Assembly: GCA_016630905.1 (NCBI GenBank)
Contig: WBMQ01000002.1
Coordinates: 2,170,001-2,234,000, forward strand
DNA from: Capillidium heterosporum
Taxonomy: Eukaryota > Entomophthoromycota > Entomophthoromycetes > Entomophthorales > Capillidiaceae
Length of the DNA: 64,000 bases
Direction of reading: 5' to 3'
Part shown: piece after piece, positions 35,002 through 46,263 of the stretch
How the letters are laid out: the number at the start of each line of letters is the position of its first letter
How positions within the stretch are numbered: position 1 is the first letter of the stretch
Notes under the pieces: model-generated
What the model saw: only the letters and a program-made list of their open reading frames with translations
The model's database searches: none
What the model was told of the DNA's origin: nothing
Position numbers and translations under genes: made by a program

Positions 35002-38000
35002 CGTATTAGTTATGTTGTATGCTAAGTTGAAGTTGATACACGCTAAAGTTGAAGTTGAAACTATTTATCGATACACACCTTTGTCTAAAAGGAATCTAAG
35101 GCTAAAGATGGCGGGTTTGAGGATTAAATACAGTTTCAAAGTTGGAAGCTACCGGTTCGAGTTAAATGTTGCTGGAGTTGATGGTTTAAGCTTTATGGGA
35201 ACTACGAATCAAGCCACAATAATGAATCGGTTGGAAATATAATGTGGGAGTTGGCGTTTAGTTTATAAGAGCTGGGAAGGTTATGAACTGGCTCTAAACT
35301 AGTATTGGATGCAACGTGAAATAATAACTATAGTTGAATGAAGTGCTGAGGATGCTTGAGTTTTAGAAGCTGGATTTAGCTACTTGAAGTTGTTAGATAC
35401 TCAGTTAATCACTCTATGGCTGCTAACGGACTCTATAAAGTCTATTTCGATCGAAATCGGTTGAAATGTTAATTTTAAAATGTTGTTTTCAATTGCCAAC
35501 CTTGGTCTTTTATACACGTTGTAAAATAATACTTTATCACCATTTCTATTTTTGGGAGTTCATTAATAATCATAGTAGGTCCGAAAGAGCTTCGGTGCAC
35601 AGTTCCCAAATTACAACTTTTACCCACAGATTCTGGAAAAGTTGCTCCGACAAGAATAAGACAGATCCAAATCAAATTTCATTTGAAATCGAGATGCATA
35701 AAACTACGCTTTCCATAGGTTCGGGTAAAAGTCGGCTCTCAATCAACCTTCCAAGTTTAAGTTCCTACAACGGGTTAACATTTAAAATTCACTTTCCAGT
35801 TTATTCGGAAATGGGTAAGAGAGATTCAGCACAGAAATTCGTACAGTTTTCTAAGGTCCAAAATGGATACAGCCACCCGCTTTACATGTCTACTTGTTGA
35901 TTAGGTAAGACAGGTCAAGCCGCACTTGTACGTGTTGTATGACAGCGTGTAAAGGCGCGCTTTAATCACATCTGCCCATACTAAGCCCTGATTTATAAGC
36001 TAATATAGCTTGTTATAATCGGACTGCATCACAAGAGCAATTAGTCTTTATTTAAACGCTATGTAGCACCCACAGACTAAACTTTTATGTCTAGCTTAGT
36101 AATGTATGTACATGTGTCAATTTTGCATCTTCTCATAGTACATAACAATGGCATCAGCTCTCCGTAGTTTTTGTTACATGTTTAGTTATAGTTGGCTAAA
36201 TGCCTTCCATCAATTTACATATAATAGAGGCGTTCCCCAAAGCTTACTTGACATAACTGCTGGTGGCACGAATTGATGGCTTTGATACCTCAACAAAGAC
36301 TGTGTCAAATAGTTGTCTTTTGATATCTGCTACTGCTGCGCAGTAGCTTAACTGTAAACAGCTTTTAAATTGGAGATCAAAGAGTCTAAAGGTGTAACTG
36401 AAAACAAGTATAGGTTTGGATGCTATTTAAAATTTTAATTCAAAAGCCTTGGCTATGTAACAACAGTTGTCCCTATCTATGTTTGAATTTCTAATTTTGT
36501 TCTAGAATATTTCTACAACTACAAAGCCAAGTCTATAACTTGAAGAATAACCATAAATGAAGATACAGCGTAAAATTGCATGTCACAGTACCTTTATTTA
36601 GGAACTCTATTTACCCAAACAATGTAGAAATAAGGGATAGGTAGCAATTATACCGGGTTAGGAACTTGCTATAAAAGTATAGATTTTGCTAGTGTATTAT
36701 AAATCATTGGAAATCAAAATTACTTTCTCTCCAATTTCATATAAAGGCGCTAGTTTAAAACACTTTGTAGGTGCCACTATTGCAGTAAAAGGAGCCGGTT
36801 CCTTTAGTTAAAGGTTGAAAGGGGCTTTTAAGTTGAAGCCTTGGTTATGATCTCGACTTATCCCTTGTCCTCCCTAAAAGCTTCGTTTCTAACTTTGAAA
36901 TCTCCATCCAAACTTCGATAGTGAACAGCTGACATACAATAGGTATTTTCTATGTAAATAAATAATCAACTATATAAGATTTTATCTGTCAAGAATAGGT
37001 TGCATATTGTATTACAAATATAAACGCTTTGAGTTATATATCTTTGAAAACAATTTGGATTGGATATTTTTAGCTAATAAGTATCTATTTGAAATACTCT
37101 TACCGCCGAATAGCTACGTTTTATATATATAAAGTACAAGATCTACTCATACAGGACTTTATTAGTTACTATTGAGGAATCTAAACAGTAGAAATTTCAA
37201 CTTTTCCTCTTTCGATATAAAAAGTAAGCTGTATAATTAATCCAATATAATGATGTGTCATCTTTTAAAGTACTTGTGGATCCACAACACAAATCATCGG
37301 TATAATAGCTTTTAGGCAATGAAGCATATACCAATAAAGCGCTAAATGTTGTCCATATGTAGTAATTAAATATATGGTTATATTCTTACTATATATATAA
37401 TAGACGACCTCAAATTCATAAAATTGAATGCATATTCAAAGATATTATAAAACCAAAGCACCTCTTTACTTGTAATCAAAAGAGTATTACAAGAGTCTTA
37501 TAAACTTTGCATTTGCTAGCTTCTAGCCCATGCTACAAGGCTACCTTAAAATTTCAAAAACTGGTCGGAGCTATCTTACCCCATAAACAAATTCTAATAC
37601 CACTAAGCACTTACAGCATCGAATTTACAGTATGCATCAATTTGGTCGGTGTTTCGATCTTTCCAAGCAAAACTGTCTTAAAATTCAATAATGCAAGTTG
37701 GAATTCCCCTAACCTATCGGCAGCTAGGTAGAATTCTCTAATCATTTAGCCATAGTCCGATCAATAGACAATAGAAACTTGAAAAAATACTCCAATACTT
37801 TTAGTAGGTGTATCTTATCAAGCATTGGAAATAGATATCCAACCCTACAAGTACTCCGCTTTATAAAAAGATAGCTTTTACTTGAAATACTAATGAAGAC
37901 TTGTTATCTACATCCTATTTGTAAGCATTGGATGATTTCAATTCAAAGATCTATATTTCCATATAAAACTTCTAATGATTAATAATTCAAATAGAAATTG

Positions 38001-38490
38001 ATATATATATCGTTGGATATTAGTATAAGCTACACAATATAGGCATATTCCTTTGCTTTATAAAGTGGCTATTCAATAGCATTTCGCTAGCTTTCCAAAG
38101 TGGATTTAAAATCAATGGGCACAACAGTTCATCATAGGATAAAGTATTTGTAATCAGAGAGTAGTTTACCCTAATTTCAATACATTTATACTTCAAATAC
38201 TGCTTATAAAAATATAAAGCTAACAAAGTAAAATCAATTGTAGGGACTTGAAAAGTAGATGTATAAGTGTGTCAAAGTTAATATTTTTAAAGCTGATTAA
38301 ACTTATAAAACAATCCAAACTTCATCATAGATAATGTTCCATCAAAGGATTGGAGTCAAATTTACAAAGTTGGAGATTCTAAATGGCTAAATTCAATCCA
38401 GAATTCTACGTCATTCCAACTGAGAAAATTTATACATGAAGCTACAGTACCATTTTGAAGGATCTCTACATCTCAAAAATCAACCCAACT
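35002..38490. other. Gene-poor spacer
   Basis: About 3.5 kb of AT-rich sequence. The longest open stretch is 35466-35900 (plus, 144 codons). It has no homology I recognise and uneven composition, so I leave it uncalled. A shorter one at 37507-37731 is similar. The promoter of the kinase lies at the left end and that of ALKBH6 at the right. Confidence 0.45.
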
Positions 38491-39341
38491 ATGACCGACA
38501 GTCCAACTTATCAACACCTAGAAAACTTTAGAGTACCTACAAAAGTCTCCTTCATATACTACATCAAAGATTTTTTAAGTTCAGTTGAAGAAACAAACCT
38601 GTTGACTGAGGTAACTATTTTACAATTTAAATGTTTATAAATAAATAGATCTATAAAGTACCAAAACCGAAATGGACCAACTTGAAAAACCGTAGGCTAC
38701 AGAATTGGGGTAGATTTTTATTTTTCTAAATATTTATTGTTATTAAATAGGTGGAATACCTCAGTCCGATAACAAACCTATGTTAGTCGAGCCCTTACCT
38801 CCATTTTTGCAGACTATAAATTTAAAGTTACAAAAGACTATCCAGGACAGCAGTTTAAAGTTTAACCATGTACTTATCAACGAGTATAAAAGTGGCCAAG
38901 GAATAACAGTAGCTTTCTTATGTATAAACTTCTCTTTAACTCGTGTTGTAGGAACATGAAGATGGACCAACCTACCTACCTTTAGTAGCAACTATCAACT
39001 TAGGTTCAACTACAATTATCAACTACCGACCAAAACCAACTTCTCAGTTTAATACTTCTTTCCAGCTACTTTTAGAACCGAGGTCGTTAGTGCTTATGGG
39101 TGCAAATATTTATACCGATTATCTGCATAGTATTGAAGAGATTTCGATAGATAGGTTTTTAGTTGGTGAGGTTAGTAACTTTAACTTGACAAGTGTTTTT
39201 ACCGATATCGATGGTAAAGGTAAAGATGAAGTGGTGGAGTTGAATAGGGATACTAGGATCTCCTTAACTTTTCGCAGAGTTAGAAATTCAAGTGCTGTGA
39301 ATCATAGATCTCCCTTATCTAAATTTATTACCAAGTCTTAG
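38491..39341 (+). CDS. ALKBH6: AlkB homologue 6 (Fe(II)/2-oxoglutarate dioxygenase)
   Basis: Member of the AlkB dioxygenase family, ALKBH6 subgroup, whose substrate (nucleic acid repair or tRNA) is not settled. Four exons (38491-38610, 38649-38709, 38751-38908, 38952-39341) join in phase to give 242 residues, matching human ALKBH6 (about 238). Blocks: FIYYIKDFLSSVEETNLLTE, VPKPKWTNLKNRRLQNWGG, NHVLINEY, GITEHEDGPTYLPLVATINL, LLLEPRSLVLMGANIYTDYL and RISLTFRRVR. The iron ligands are His and Asp of HED and the later His in YLHSI; the 2OG-binding Arg is in RISLTFRR. An upstream ATG (38383) closes after 18 codons and is rejected. The frame is intact. Confidence 0.9.
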
Positions 39342-39915
39342 TATTTTAGGTAATACATTTAACACATATTTATAATAGCTTGGTTTATTATTTTATGTCT
39401 TTATTTTACAATACAAATGTGAGTGTACGGCTATACGAGTAAATCAAATTATACTATCCAAGTTATAGATATAAACTAAATTGCTATTTAAACCATAGAA
39501 AAGTTGGAATTGGCTATCACAATAAAAAAGCTTCTTCATATTGTAGAGAGCTACCTTTTACATATATAATTTTATGTAAGGAATATATTTAATGTCTAAA
39601 ATCCATTCATTATGAACTGTTTATAGTATATTTGAGAATTGCACTCTACTTTCAACTTATGTTATATATAAACCAAAGTATTTTATTGTTTGGAAGCAGT
39701 ATTAGAAGCTGCTATTTTACAAGTTTTTGCTATACATAACATGTAGCCAAGTAAAATTTCAAAATATAAAGGAATCAGCTCAATCACCTATTGATAGATT
39801 CTACAATAAATTCATTGGCTGGAGCATTTTTCATCCAAAGTTCCACCAGTTTACAAACAAAATAAAGCTACGTCAACCTTTCCATCTCATTAATCTCCAA
39901 GAAAAATATCAATAT
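39342..39915. other. Intergenic, promoter of ETFRF1
   Basis: AT-rich spacer. The frame of the next gene stays open upstream to about 39727 without an earlier ATG, so a short 5' exon there cannot be ruled out. Confidence 0.5.
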
Positions 39916-40161
39916 ATGCATCGAAGACAAGAAGTAATCAACCTCTACAAGCAGCTTCTGTACCTAGGTAGGAACTATCCAAGTTTAACTTACGAGCAGT
40001 TTCGAGATAAAACTAAAAATGTATTTATGAAGAATAAGGACTTATCCAACACTGAAGACATAGATAATGCTATCGAGAAAGGAAATTTTGTAGTCAAGGA
40101 GCTGGAAAGCTTGTACTTTTTGAAAAAATATAGGACTATCAAAAGTAGGTATTATGATTGA
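39916..40161 (+). CDS. ETFRF1: LYR-motif protein ETFRF1/LYRM5, ETF regulatory factor
   Basis: Small mitochondrial LYR protein that, in mammals, binds ETF and displaces its FAD, lowering ETF activity. The 81-residue product begins MHRRQEVINLYKQLLYLGRN, with the LYR-like tripeptide in NLYKQLLYLGR. It continues with KTKNVFMKNKDLSNTEDID, FVVKELESLYFLKKYR and TIKSRYYD, almost the full human ETFRF1 pattern (88 residues). The start at 39916 is chosen for fit to family length; the open frame extends upstream without another ATG. The frame is intact. Its target subunit ETFB is encoded at the left end of this window. Confidence 0.88.
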   Translation: MHRRQEVINLYKQLLYLGRNYPSLTYEQFRDKTKNVFMKNKDLSNTEDIDNAIEKGNFVVKELESLYFLKKYRTIKSRYYD

Positions 40162-40824
40162 TTGGTGTAGGTATTAGTTAAGCTAGCTAATTAAAGTTTG
40201 GAATAGTAAAGGTAATTAAGTTTGCTATATGTTTTATTCCTTTTAAAGTTTTAGTATCTTTCATTAGTTTAGTTGTTTGCTTTTAATTAGGTAAAATGCT
40301 TTATAACTAAGTATTATCTATTAAACGATGATATTTGAGCTAAGGCTATAAAAGTCAAGTTATCTTTTTATTCCACCTCGTTGATGATGAGCATCTATTA
40401 ATTAATTTTAATTAAGCTACAATTTGCAACTAATCTCCCTTTATATCGAGTGAAAAGTTTTAGCATTGGTACTTATATTTAACTTCCCTTTTTACTAGCA
40501 CTTTCTTAGTCTTTGATATATTTAAAATTTATACTTTATCGTAGCTAAGGAAGATTAAAGTATATTTCTAATGCCATCTGAATCTATAAATCGAGATTCA
40601 GTTGACCAGTAAGTCACCAATTTCTCCTATTTAAATAAGCCCACAATATGAGAAGCTTCGGTTTAACTTTTCATTTAAACACAATATACTTGTGTAACTT
40701 ATCATTTCCAAAAATTAAACTTTATATAAAGCAACTGAATCACTTGACCTAAAAGGTTTATTTCACTATCTTGGAAGCTTTCAGTTGTAAAGGGAGCGAT
40801 ATATCCATTTCAAAAAGGTGCTCA
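40162..40824. other. Intergenic between convergent genes
   Basis: AT-rich 3' flanks of ETFRF1 (plus) and Hgh1 (minus). Nothing else recognised. Confidence 0.55.
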
Positions 40825-42277
40825 TTAAATCTCCTCAATCATCATATCCTCATCTTCATCTTCAGCAACAGTGGGCTGAGTGGCATCATCTGATAGTTCC
40901 TGGATCTTAGTTTCATCTCGCATCAGCATCTGTACAACATCGTCAATGGCTTGGCATACACTACTATCGTTTTCGGCTTGATGTAACATCTTCATTACGG
41001 GATAGACCTTTCGTGCCCGCATAATCTCTCTACAAGCCCTTGTAGTAGTCAACAGTACAAGGGCTTCAATTAAGCATAGCCTCAGCTTGGGATCAGCTTC
41101 TCTTTTCTTGTCGTCAGGTAAGAGCTGGAGTTCAACGGGCATACCTTCGCTATCCTAAAATAATATACATTGGATCATTAAATAAAGAAATAGATAATAT
41201 ATATTTACATCGTCATCAAAAGGTTCAGGACCACACAGAGGTAGTAGTAGGTAGGGCAGGATATCTGAATCGGAATTTTCGGTCAACAACAGCTCGTGGT
41301 ATTTTGTATCGAAGCAACAGTTCCTAATAAGAAAGCGAATGTAAGCAAACTAAGCACGTGTAATGTATCATACTTGATAGCGGAAATTACACCACCTCTA
41401 CGGATCAAGGAGCTATGCTCGGTAAAGACCATTAGCCTGGTAATAGGTAGCAAGTTATCTTTCTCAGAAACTTCCAAGAAGAAAGACCTAGCTTTTGGGA
41501 ACTATATATTATACAAATGAATGTCAATAAAGTATATTGTATAAATTTAAAAAGCTTACGATCGATACGTTAGCAAATACGGAAGCCAAAAAATCATAGG
41601 TAGCCTGCTTGTTGAACATTTTGTTGACTCCTCTTACAAAAATGAACGTCAAATCTTCCAACAAATCCAGCTGTACTAACTTTATGGCGATAGGCTCATG
41701 TTTACTCATGTTGGATAGTAACATGCAACTGTGGTCAGCGATAACTGTATTTTCTTCCTGCAAAAGTTTGCCATATTAACTATCAAAATAATTGCAAAGT
41801 AAAGTACCTTCAGCACCGTCAACAGAAACTTTAAGAAGTGGTCGGTCGCTATAGACTCTGCCAATTTTGGATCAGTAGCCAAATTGGTCAAAGCGGATAC
41901 TGAATTATAGGCCGATTTCTATTTAATTGTAAAAAAGGTGTTTAATATAAGCAAATTTTCTAAAGCTTACTGGGAAAGTCTTCCAATCCAGCTCCATCAA
42001 CATCATCATAGGGTGAACCACCTTATCGTTTCTATCCTGAAAGTAGGAAGTTATCCACTTATCTTCCTCTTTGTTAGGTTTGCCGGAGAATGATTTTATA
42101 TGTTCACTTGCTAACTCACGAACCTACGTAAAATAGAATGATGATTTAGCAAATTATTAAATTGAATTTGATATATTACCTCTGGTTTAGGATCTAATAA
42201 AAAGTCTAACAACTACAAACAATAAATTTCAAAAATGATATTTAACAACAATTTACTTCATCTAGTTGAGCTTCCAT
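40825..42277 (-). CDS. HGH1: Hgh1-type armadillo protein, eEF2-folding co-chaperone
   Basis: Hgh1 bridges TRiC and Hsp90 to nascent eEF2. Eight exons (42277-42257, 42212-42180, 42123-41971, 41918-41808, 41757-41560, 41501-41374, 41323-41209, 41154-40825) give 362 residues (human 390). Recognisable parts: LLDFLLDPKPEVRELASEHI at the N terminus, SALTNLATDPKLAESI, ENTVIADHSCMLLSNMSKHE, LIRRGGVISAIKNCCFDTKY, LPYLLLPLCGPEPFDDD, KREADPKLRLCLIEALVLL, and an acidic C-terminal tail. The frame is intact. It is divergent from TMEM18 with 225 bp between start codons. Confidence 0.92.
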
Positions 42278-42502
42278 TTTCTTTATATAAATCGATTTGT
42301 ATTCAAAATTTCTTTACTATTCTTTGAAAAGCACCAACTCGATCACCAAAATCTGTCAAATTTATAAGCTTACCAAATAAACCAATGAAATCATGTAGAA
42401 AGCTTCAAAGCTTTACCTTGAGGAATAAACCCACTTGTCTTTCGAGTATAAGTGGAGAAAACCGATTTCAAGACATAAAGAAAAGAAGCATTAGTTGGAA
42501 AT
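42278..42502. promoter_or_regulatory. Short divergent promoter (HGH1 / TMEM18)
   Basis: 225 bp between the divergent start codons of Hgh1 (minus) and TMEM18 (plus). It must serve both genes. No binding site can be named. Confidence 0.45.
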
Positions 42503-43147
42503 ATGTCGACATTAGAAGAATTAACTGACCAACTTAGTGAGTTTACAAAGGTATTCAGCTTCCAAAATGTTAGTTTAGCTTACCAACAACTTTTAAAAGA
42601 CTTGAGATTTTTTATCAACAGTATAGGTAAATTTATAGTAAATACATACAAATTATAAACTTTGGTTTCGTTTAGATTGGTTTCAACCCACATTCTATTA
42701 TTTGATATCCTTTTTGATGTTATCTTTACTATCCATATTGTTGTTGAGAACTAACAGTAGCTTTTTGTTTTTCAAGTTATGTCTGCTAGGTAAAAGCTAT
42801 TCAAACATATATTTATCTTTATCAATACGAATACTTACTAACTACTCTCATCTATTTCAATCTATACCATTTAGCCATACTTATAATACTATCGAATGCT
42901 ATAAACAGCTTTGGTTTAAAAAACTATGAATTATTCTTCCATACCAACCTACTTTGATGAGGGAGGGAACTTTATATCGATTGTCTATGCTTTGCCTCTA
43001 CTTTTCAATTTAACGGTGGTTGTGGTAAGGTTTCTTGGTATTATATGTTTACTCACATATACTATTCTTTAGGTATGTCTGTTTAGAGTAGTCGTCAATT
43101 TGATGGTGGAGTTGAAACGAAAGCAGTTGGTAAAGAAGACTGATTGA
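42503..43147 (+). CDS. TMEM18: TMEM18 family nuclear-membrane protein (one frameshift)
   Basis: TMEM18 is a conserved inner-nuclear-membrane protein, linked to obesity risk in humans. Four exons (42503-42626, 42676-42789, 42875-43024, 43073-43147) give 153 residues after one base is discounted (human 140). Matching blocks are FINSIDWFQP at the start of the domain, three hydrophobic segments (ISFLMLSLLSILLL and others), YFDEGGNFISIVYALPLLFN, and the basic tail LMVELKRKQLVKK. The A6 run at 42918-42923 seems one base long; with A5 the frame runs NSFGLKTMNYSSIPTYFDE, comparable to NEWAAMNW...YFD in animals. A possible 50-bp intron near 42552-42600 would disrupt the frame, so this stretch is treated as coding. 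Confidence 0.8.
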
Positions 43148-44123
43148 TTGACGTCAATATCTATCGTATGGAGGTGCATTATGTATTTAGAATTACAATT
43201 GGGTCTATTAAAAGTTTGTTTTATAGACTATATATAGTCATTTAAAAGATGGCAATAAGGTTAGTATTTTGCTAGTACATACATATAAACTAAGTTTAAA
43301 CTTCAAGGCTTGTTATATTTGTATATAAAGTAAAAGGATAATCATGGCAATAGCAGTATCTCTGATGAAAATACATATAACATACATAACTTAAATAATT
43401 TGCTTTATACTACAGCTCTCAAACCCAACTATTTATTGATAACATCATGTATATAAAGCCAGCACTACCCTATATAAACCAGCATCATCTTACTACGATA
43501 CTCTAAGTACGTGAAATAGCCTTGGCCAAGTGCATAAATGGGTATAGTCCAAGCTATTCCAAATGCAGCTCCTTCATACACTCAATATTTGAATTGATAG
43601 AAGCGTTAAAGAAATGAGTCAGCCTTCCCTGCCACTCCTTGAAAAATCTGATTGAAATAGTCCCGAAAAGTAGCTAAAGCTGTGGCTGTAAGAACTACAA
43701 ATGATGTTGTGCTCCACTTGATATTTTGATTTCAATTTTACATTTAGGAATATGGTCAATAGAGTTGGTTAGAAATGATTTTGGAGGTAGAAGGTGCTTA
43801 TCAGACTTATTGAAAAGGTGATACATTATACAGATTGTAGCTAGGTAGTTGAAAGAGCCGTAAATGAGGTGCTAGATTTCTCTTTCAGCCTGGTGCTCAA
43901 CCTTATCATTGGAGATTTCTCTCAGTTCTGCTAAATACTGTGTACTCAAGTTGTATAGTTCATGATGAAGGCCTAAGGAATTATCCTCTCGATCCTTATA
44001 CAAGACTTTGGTTGCATTTCTTTCAAAAAGATAGTTTCTAATCCCTAACTAGACAATATTTAGCCATAGTCTGTTACCGGCCTATAAAGTAAACTACAAA
44101 AGAAAATAATAAAAAGTATTTTA
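43148..44123. other. Spacer with a possible broken gene on the minus strand
   Basis: About 1 kb between TMEM18 and the UBX gene. Minus-strand fragments at about 43460-44060 look protein-like and are listed as a separate candidate. The rest is AT-rich. Confidence 0.4.
43460..44065 (-). pseudogene. Possible multi-exon gene or gene remnant, unknown family
   Basis: Minus-strand text contains three adjoining stretches with protein-like composition. The first, near 44040-43873, is charged and helical (RNYLFERNATKVLYKD, YLAELREISNDKVEHQAERE) and ends at a TAG. It continues in the same frame with HLIYGSFNYLATICIMYHLF. After a shift come SFVVLTATALATFRDYFNQI and, beyond two stops, AAFGIAWTIPIYALGQGYF, which look like membrane helices. 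Some stops could be removed by short introns, but I could not build one consistent model or find a convincing ATG (ATGGCTAAATATTG near 44066 is a candidate). Family not recognised. Confidence 0.3.
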
Positions 44124-45531
44124 TTAATCGACCGCATGTATTACATTCTCTATATTCAAATTCAAGATGAGTAAATCAAAATTGTAAACTAAATGACTTA
44201 CTTTGACAACTAAAGCGGCTGAAGGACAGAGTCCCAACTCTAGCAGTGATTTCGAATCATCTTGAGCCACGTAAGTTTTTGGAGGGAAGCCTTGGGCCAA
44301 TTGGAAGTTGACATGGGTTCCAGCAGATTGTAAAAAGTAGTCAGAGACGTGTTGGCGAACCTCAGCTAAAGTTTGTTCAGGCTTGAATTCTAAGCGGTGG
44401 ACAGAGTTGTCGGGGAAGCGTAGTCCAATCTTGCACACGGTTGGAACGCTAAGCATTTTAGTAAGATGTAATAATGATAATGTACGATTTAGGAGCGGTT
44501 GGCTGGATCGAAGCAGAGGCTGATGCCGCTACTGATTCAGCAAGCTGACCTTCCTGCTTCTTCTTACGTGCCGCACGTTCGAGCCTATCCTGCTCAATCT
44601 GCTGCTTGACCCTACGACGAGCCTCCATATCCTCACGTTTTTCCTTTAGCTTCTGATCCAAGATTTGCTTAGCTTCTTTCTCCTGCTGAGACTTTTTTGC
44701 TTCAGCTATTATACGCCCCTGTTCGCGACGGTAAGCCTCATCGGCTTTCTCTTTCTATTAATTTTAATAATAGCATTTTGGCTTATTTACCTCGACGTCT
44801 TTAACTTTACGAGTTTCGCGCAGCTCCTTTAAACGTTCCTTCAAACTAAATGTTATGTAGAAGTTAAGATAAAAACCAAGTATAAAATATTACGCAGCCT
44901 CTTTTTGAGCTTTTTCTTCTTCGGTTAAAGGCTTCAAACTGAGCGTATTAGAGGATGAAGGATCAAGGGAATCTTGTATGGATTGAATATCTTCTCCAGA
45001 ATCTAGGCGTTTTATCATGGTGAGAGCAGACGCTAACTCATCAGCTAATTTATTCCCGTTATCGGGGTCGCAGATATCGGTGCGGCCTCTAAGTTCCCTA
45101 TTCCTTTAAAACATTAGTTCTAAACAACAAAAAATATGGTACAGGAATAAGGAGACCGATGGAATCTGATCAATTTGAACTATAAAGGTTTGTAAGGTCG
45201 GTCTACAACTAAAAATATTACCTAGGGCTGCCATGCTTTCAAAGTCTTTAGTTCCCTTTACGATCTTCAAGGCGACAAAGTTTCCATTGACAATATGATC
45301 GGTCTTCAATAAAAATAAATGAATTGAAAGAATTGTAAACTTACGGCGCCGGAAGCAAATACTTTATCAAAGTTGTTGGATTGGGTACTATCATCTATTC
45401 ATTCATTAAACATTAAATCAAACAAAATCTAAAGAATTACCTGCTGCGAATACCATAAGAGGTAGGTTGAGGTCAGCAGCTAGCTGTAAAGCACCGGTTG
45501 ATTCTTCACCTTCATACCAAAAGCTAGACAT
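44124..45531 (-). CDS. UBX-domain protein, UBXN4/erasin-like
   Basis: UBX proteins recruit the AAA ATPase p97/Cdc48; UBXN4 acts in ER-associated degradation. Nine exons (45531-45441, 45394-45345, 45303-45222, 45179-45143, 45103-44894, 44845-44791, 44754-44486, 44448-44202, then a short last exon) give about 350 residues. The N-terminal thioredoxin-like part starts FWYEGEESTGALQLAADLNL, with NGNFVALKIVKGTKDFESMA. A long charged helix follows (EAKKSQQEKEAKQILDQKLK, RVKQQIEQDRLERAARKKKQ). The C-terminal UBX domain has CKIGLRFPDNSVHRLEFKPE, QLAQGFPPKTY and LLELGLCPSAALVVK; FPPK is in the FPR-loop position that contacts p97. The last exon uses one of two neighbouring AGs, ending either at 44141 or 44124. 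No membrane hairpin typical of animal UBXN4 is seen. Confidence 0.82.
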
Positions 45532-46263
45532 TTTCAAGTTGAGTTGAATTGAAGTTTACAATTTTAAAAGCAAAGTTGGATTTCCATAGAGTTTGAAGCT
45601 AAATAAACTTTGATTGACGTAATCGGTTTACTTAGTTTAGCTTGTAAGATTTTGGTTGACCACATCTACCTAGAGCAAAACACAACGCTTATATATAATT
45701 GTCCTTAACTGATGGCTTTGGCTATTTACATAGATCCCAAATTTAATACCACTATTTAATATATAAAGCCCTTGATGTATTATAAATCTCATAAACATCA
45801 AATAAAAGCAGTTGCACTACTTTATCAACAAATATTGCTAAAATCCATACTATCAAGCTTTTAATACATCAAAGCTTAACATATATAAACAAGTAAACAC
45901 TACCATCTCAATAAATTTATTCTTGGAAAAGAAGAGGCAACTAAATATTATCGGAAAAAGCTACTCAAGATTCAGCCTAAATAAACCGAACAGGATTCTC
46001 AAGAACCCATGTTGAGGATTAGCCTCATTATATAAAAAAGGTGCATGCTACTATACCTTAAGTGCCAAAACTCCATATATCCAAGTGCAATTAAAACTTA
46101 TATATAAGCATCAAAACTACATCCCATCTCCCAACATAAAAGTACTTTTATAAAAAATCTCATAAAGCACGCTATACTATTTTTAATATATCCCAAAATG
46201 CTGTTTTTCATAGGCTTTATCTTCCAACCCAAAGTCAGTCTAGTTTTCAACTCCCCACAAAAA
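45532..46263. other. Intergenic between UBX and CLC genes
   Basis: About 0.7 kb of AT-rich DNA holding the UBX promoter and the CLC 3' flank. No gene seen. Confidence 0.55.

Noticed and set aside
35466-35900. 144-codon plus-strand open frame
   Set aside because: No recognisable domain, and the sequence reads like translated spacer. A lineage-specific gene cannot be excluded.
38383-38439. Upstream ATG before ALKBH6
   Set aside because: It closes after 18 codons and is out of frame with the conserved protein. The ATG at 38491 fits family length.
42552-42600. Candidate intron in TMEM18 exon 1 (GTATTC...AAAAG)
   Set aside because: Removing it introduces a stop at once, while reading through keeps LLKDLRFFINSIDW in frame.
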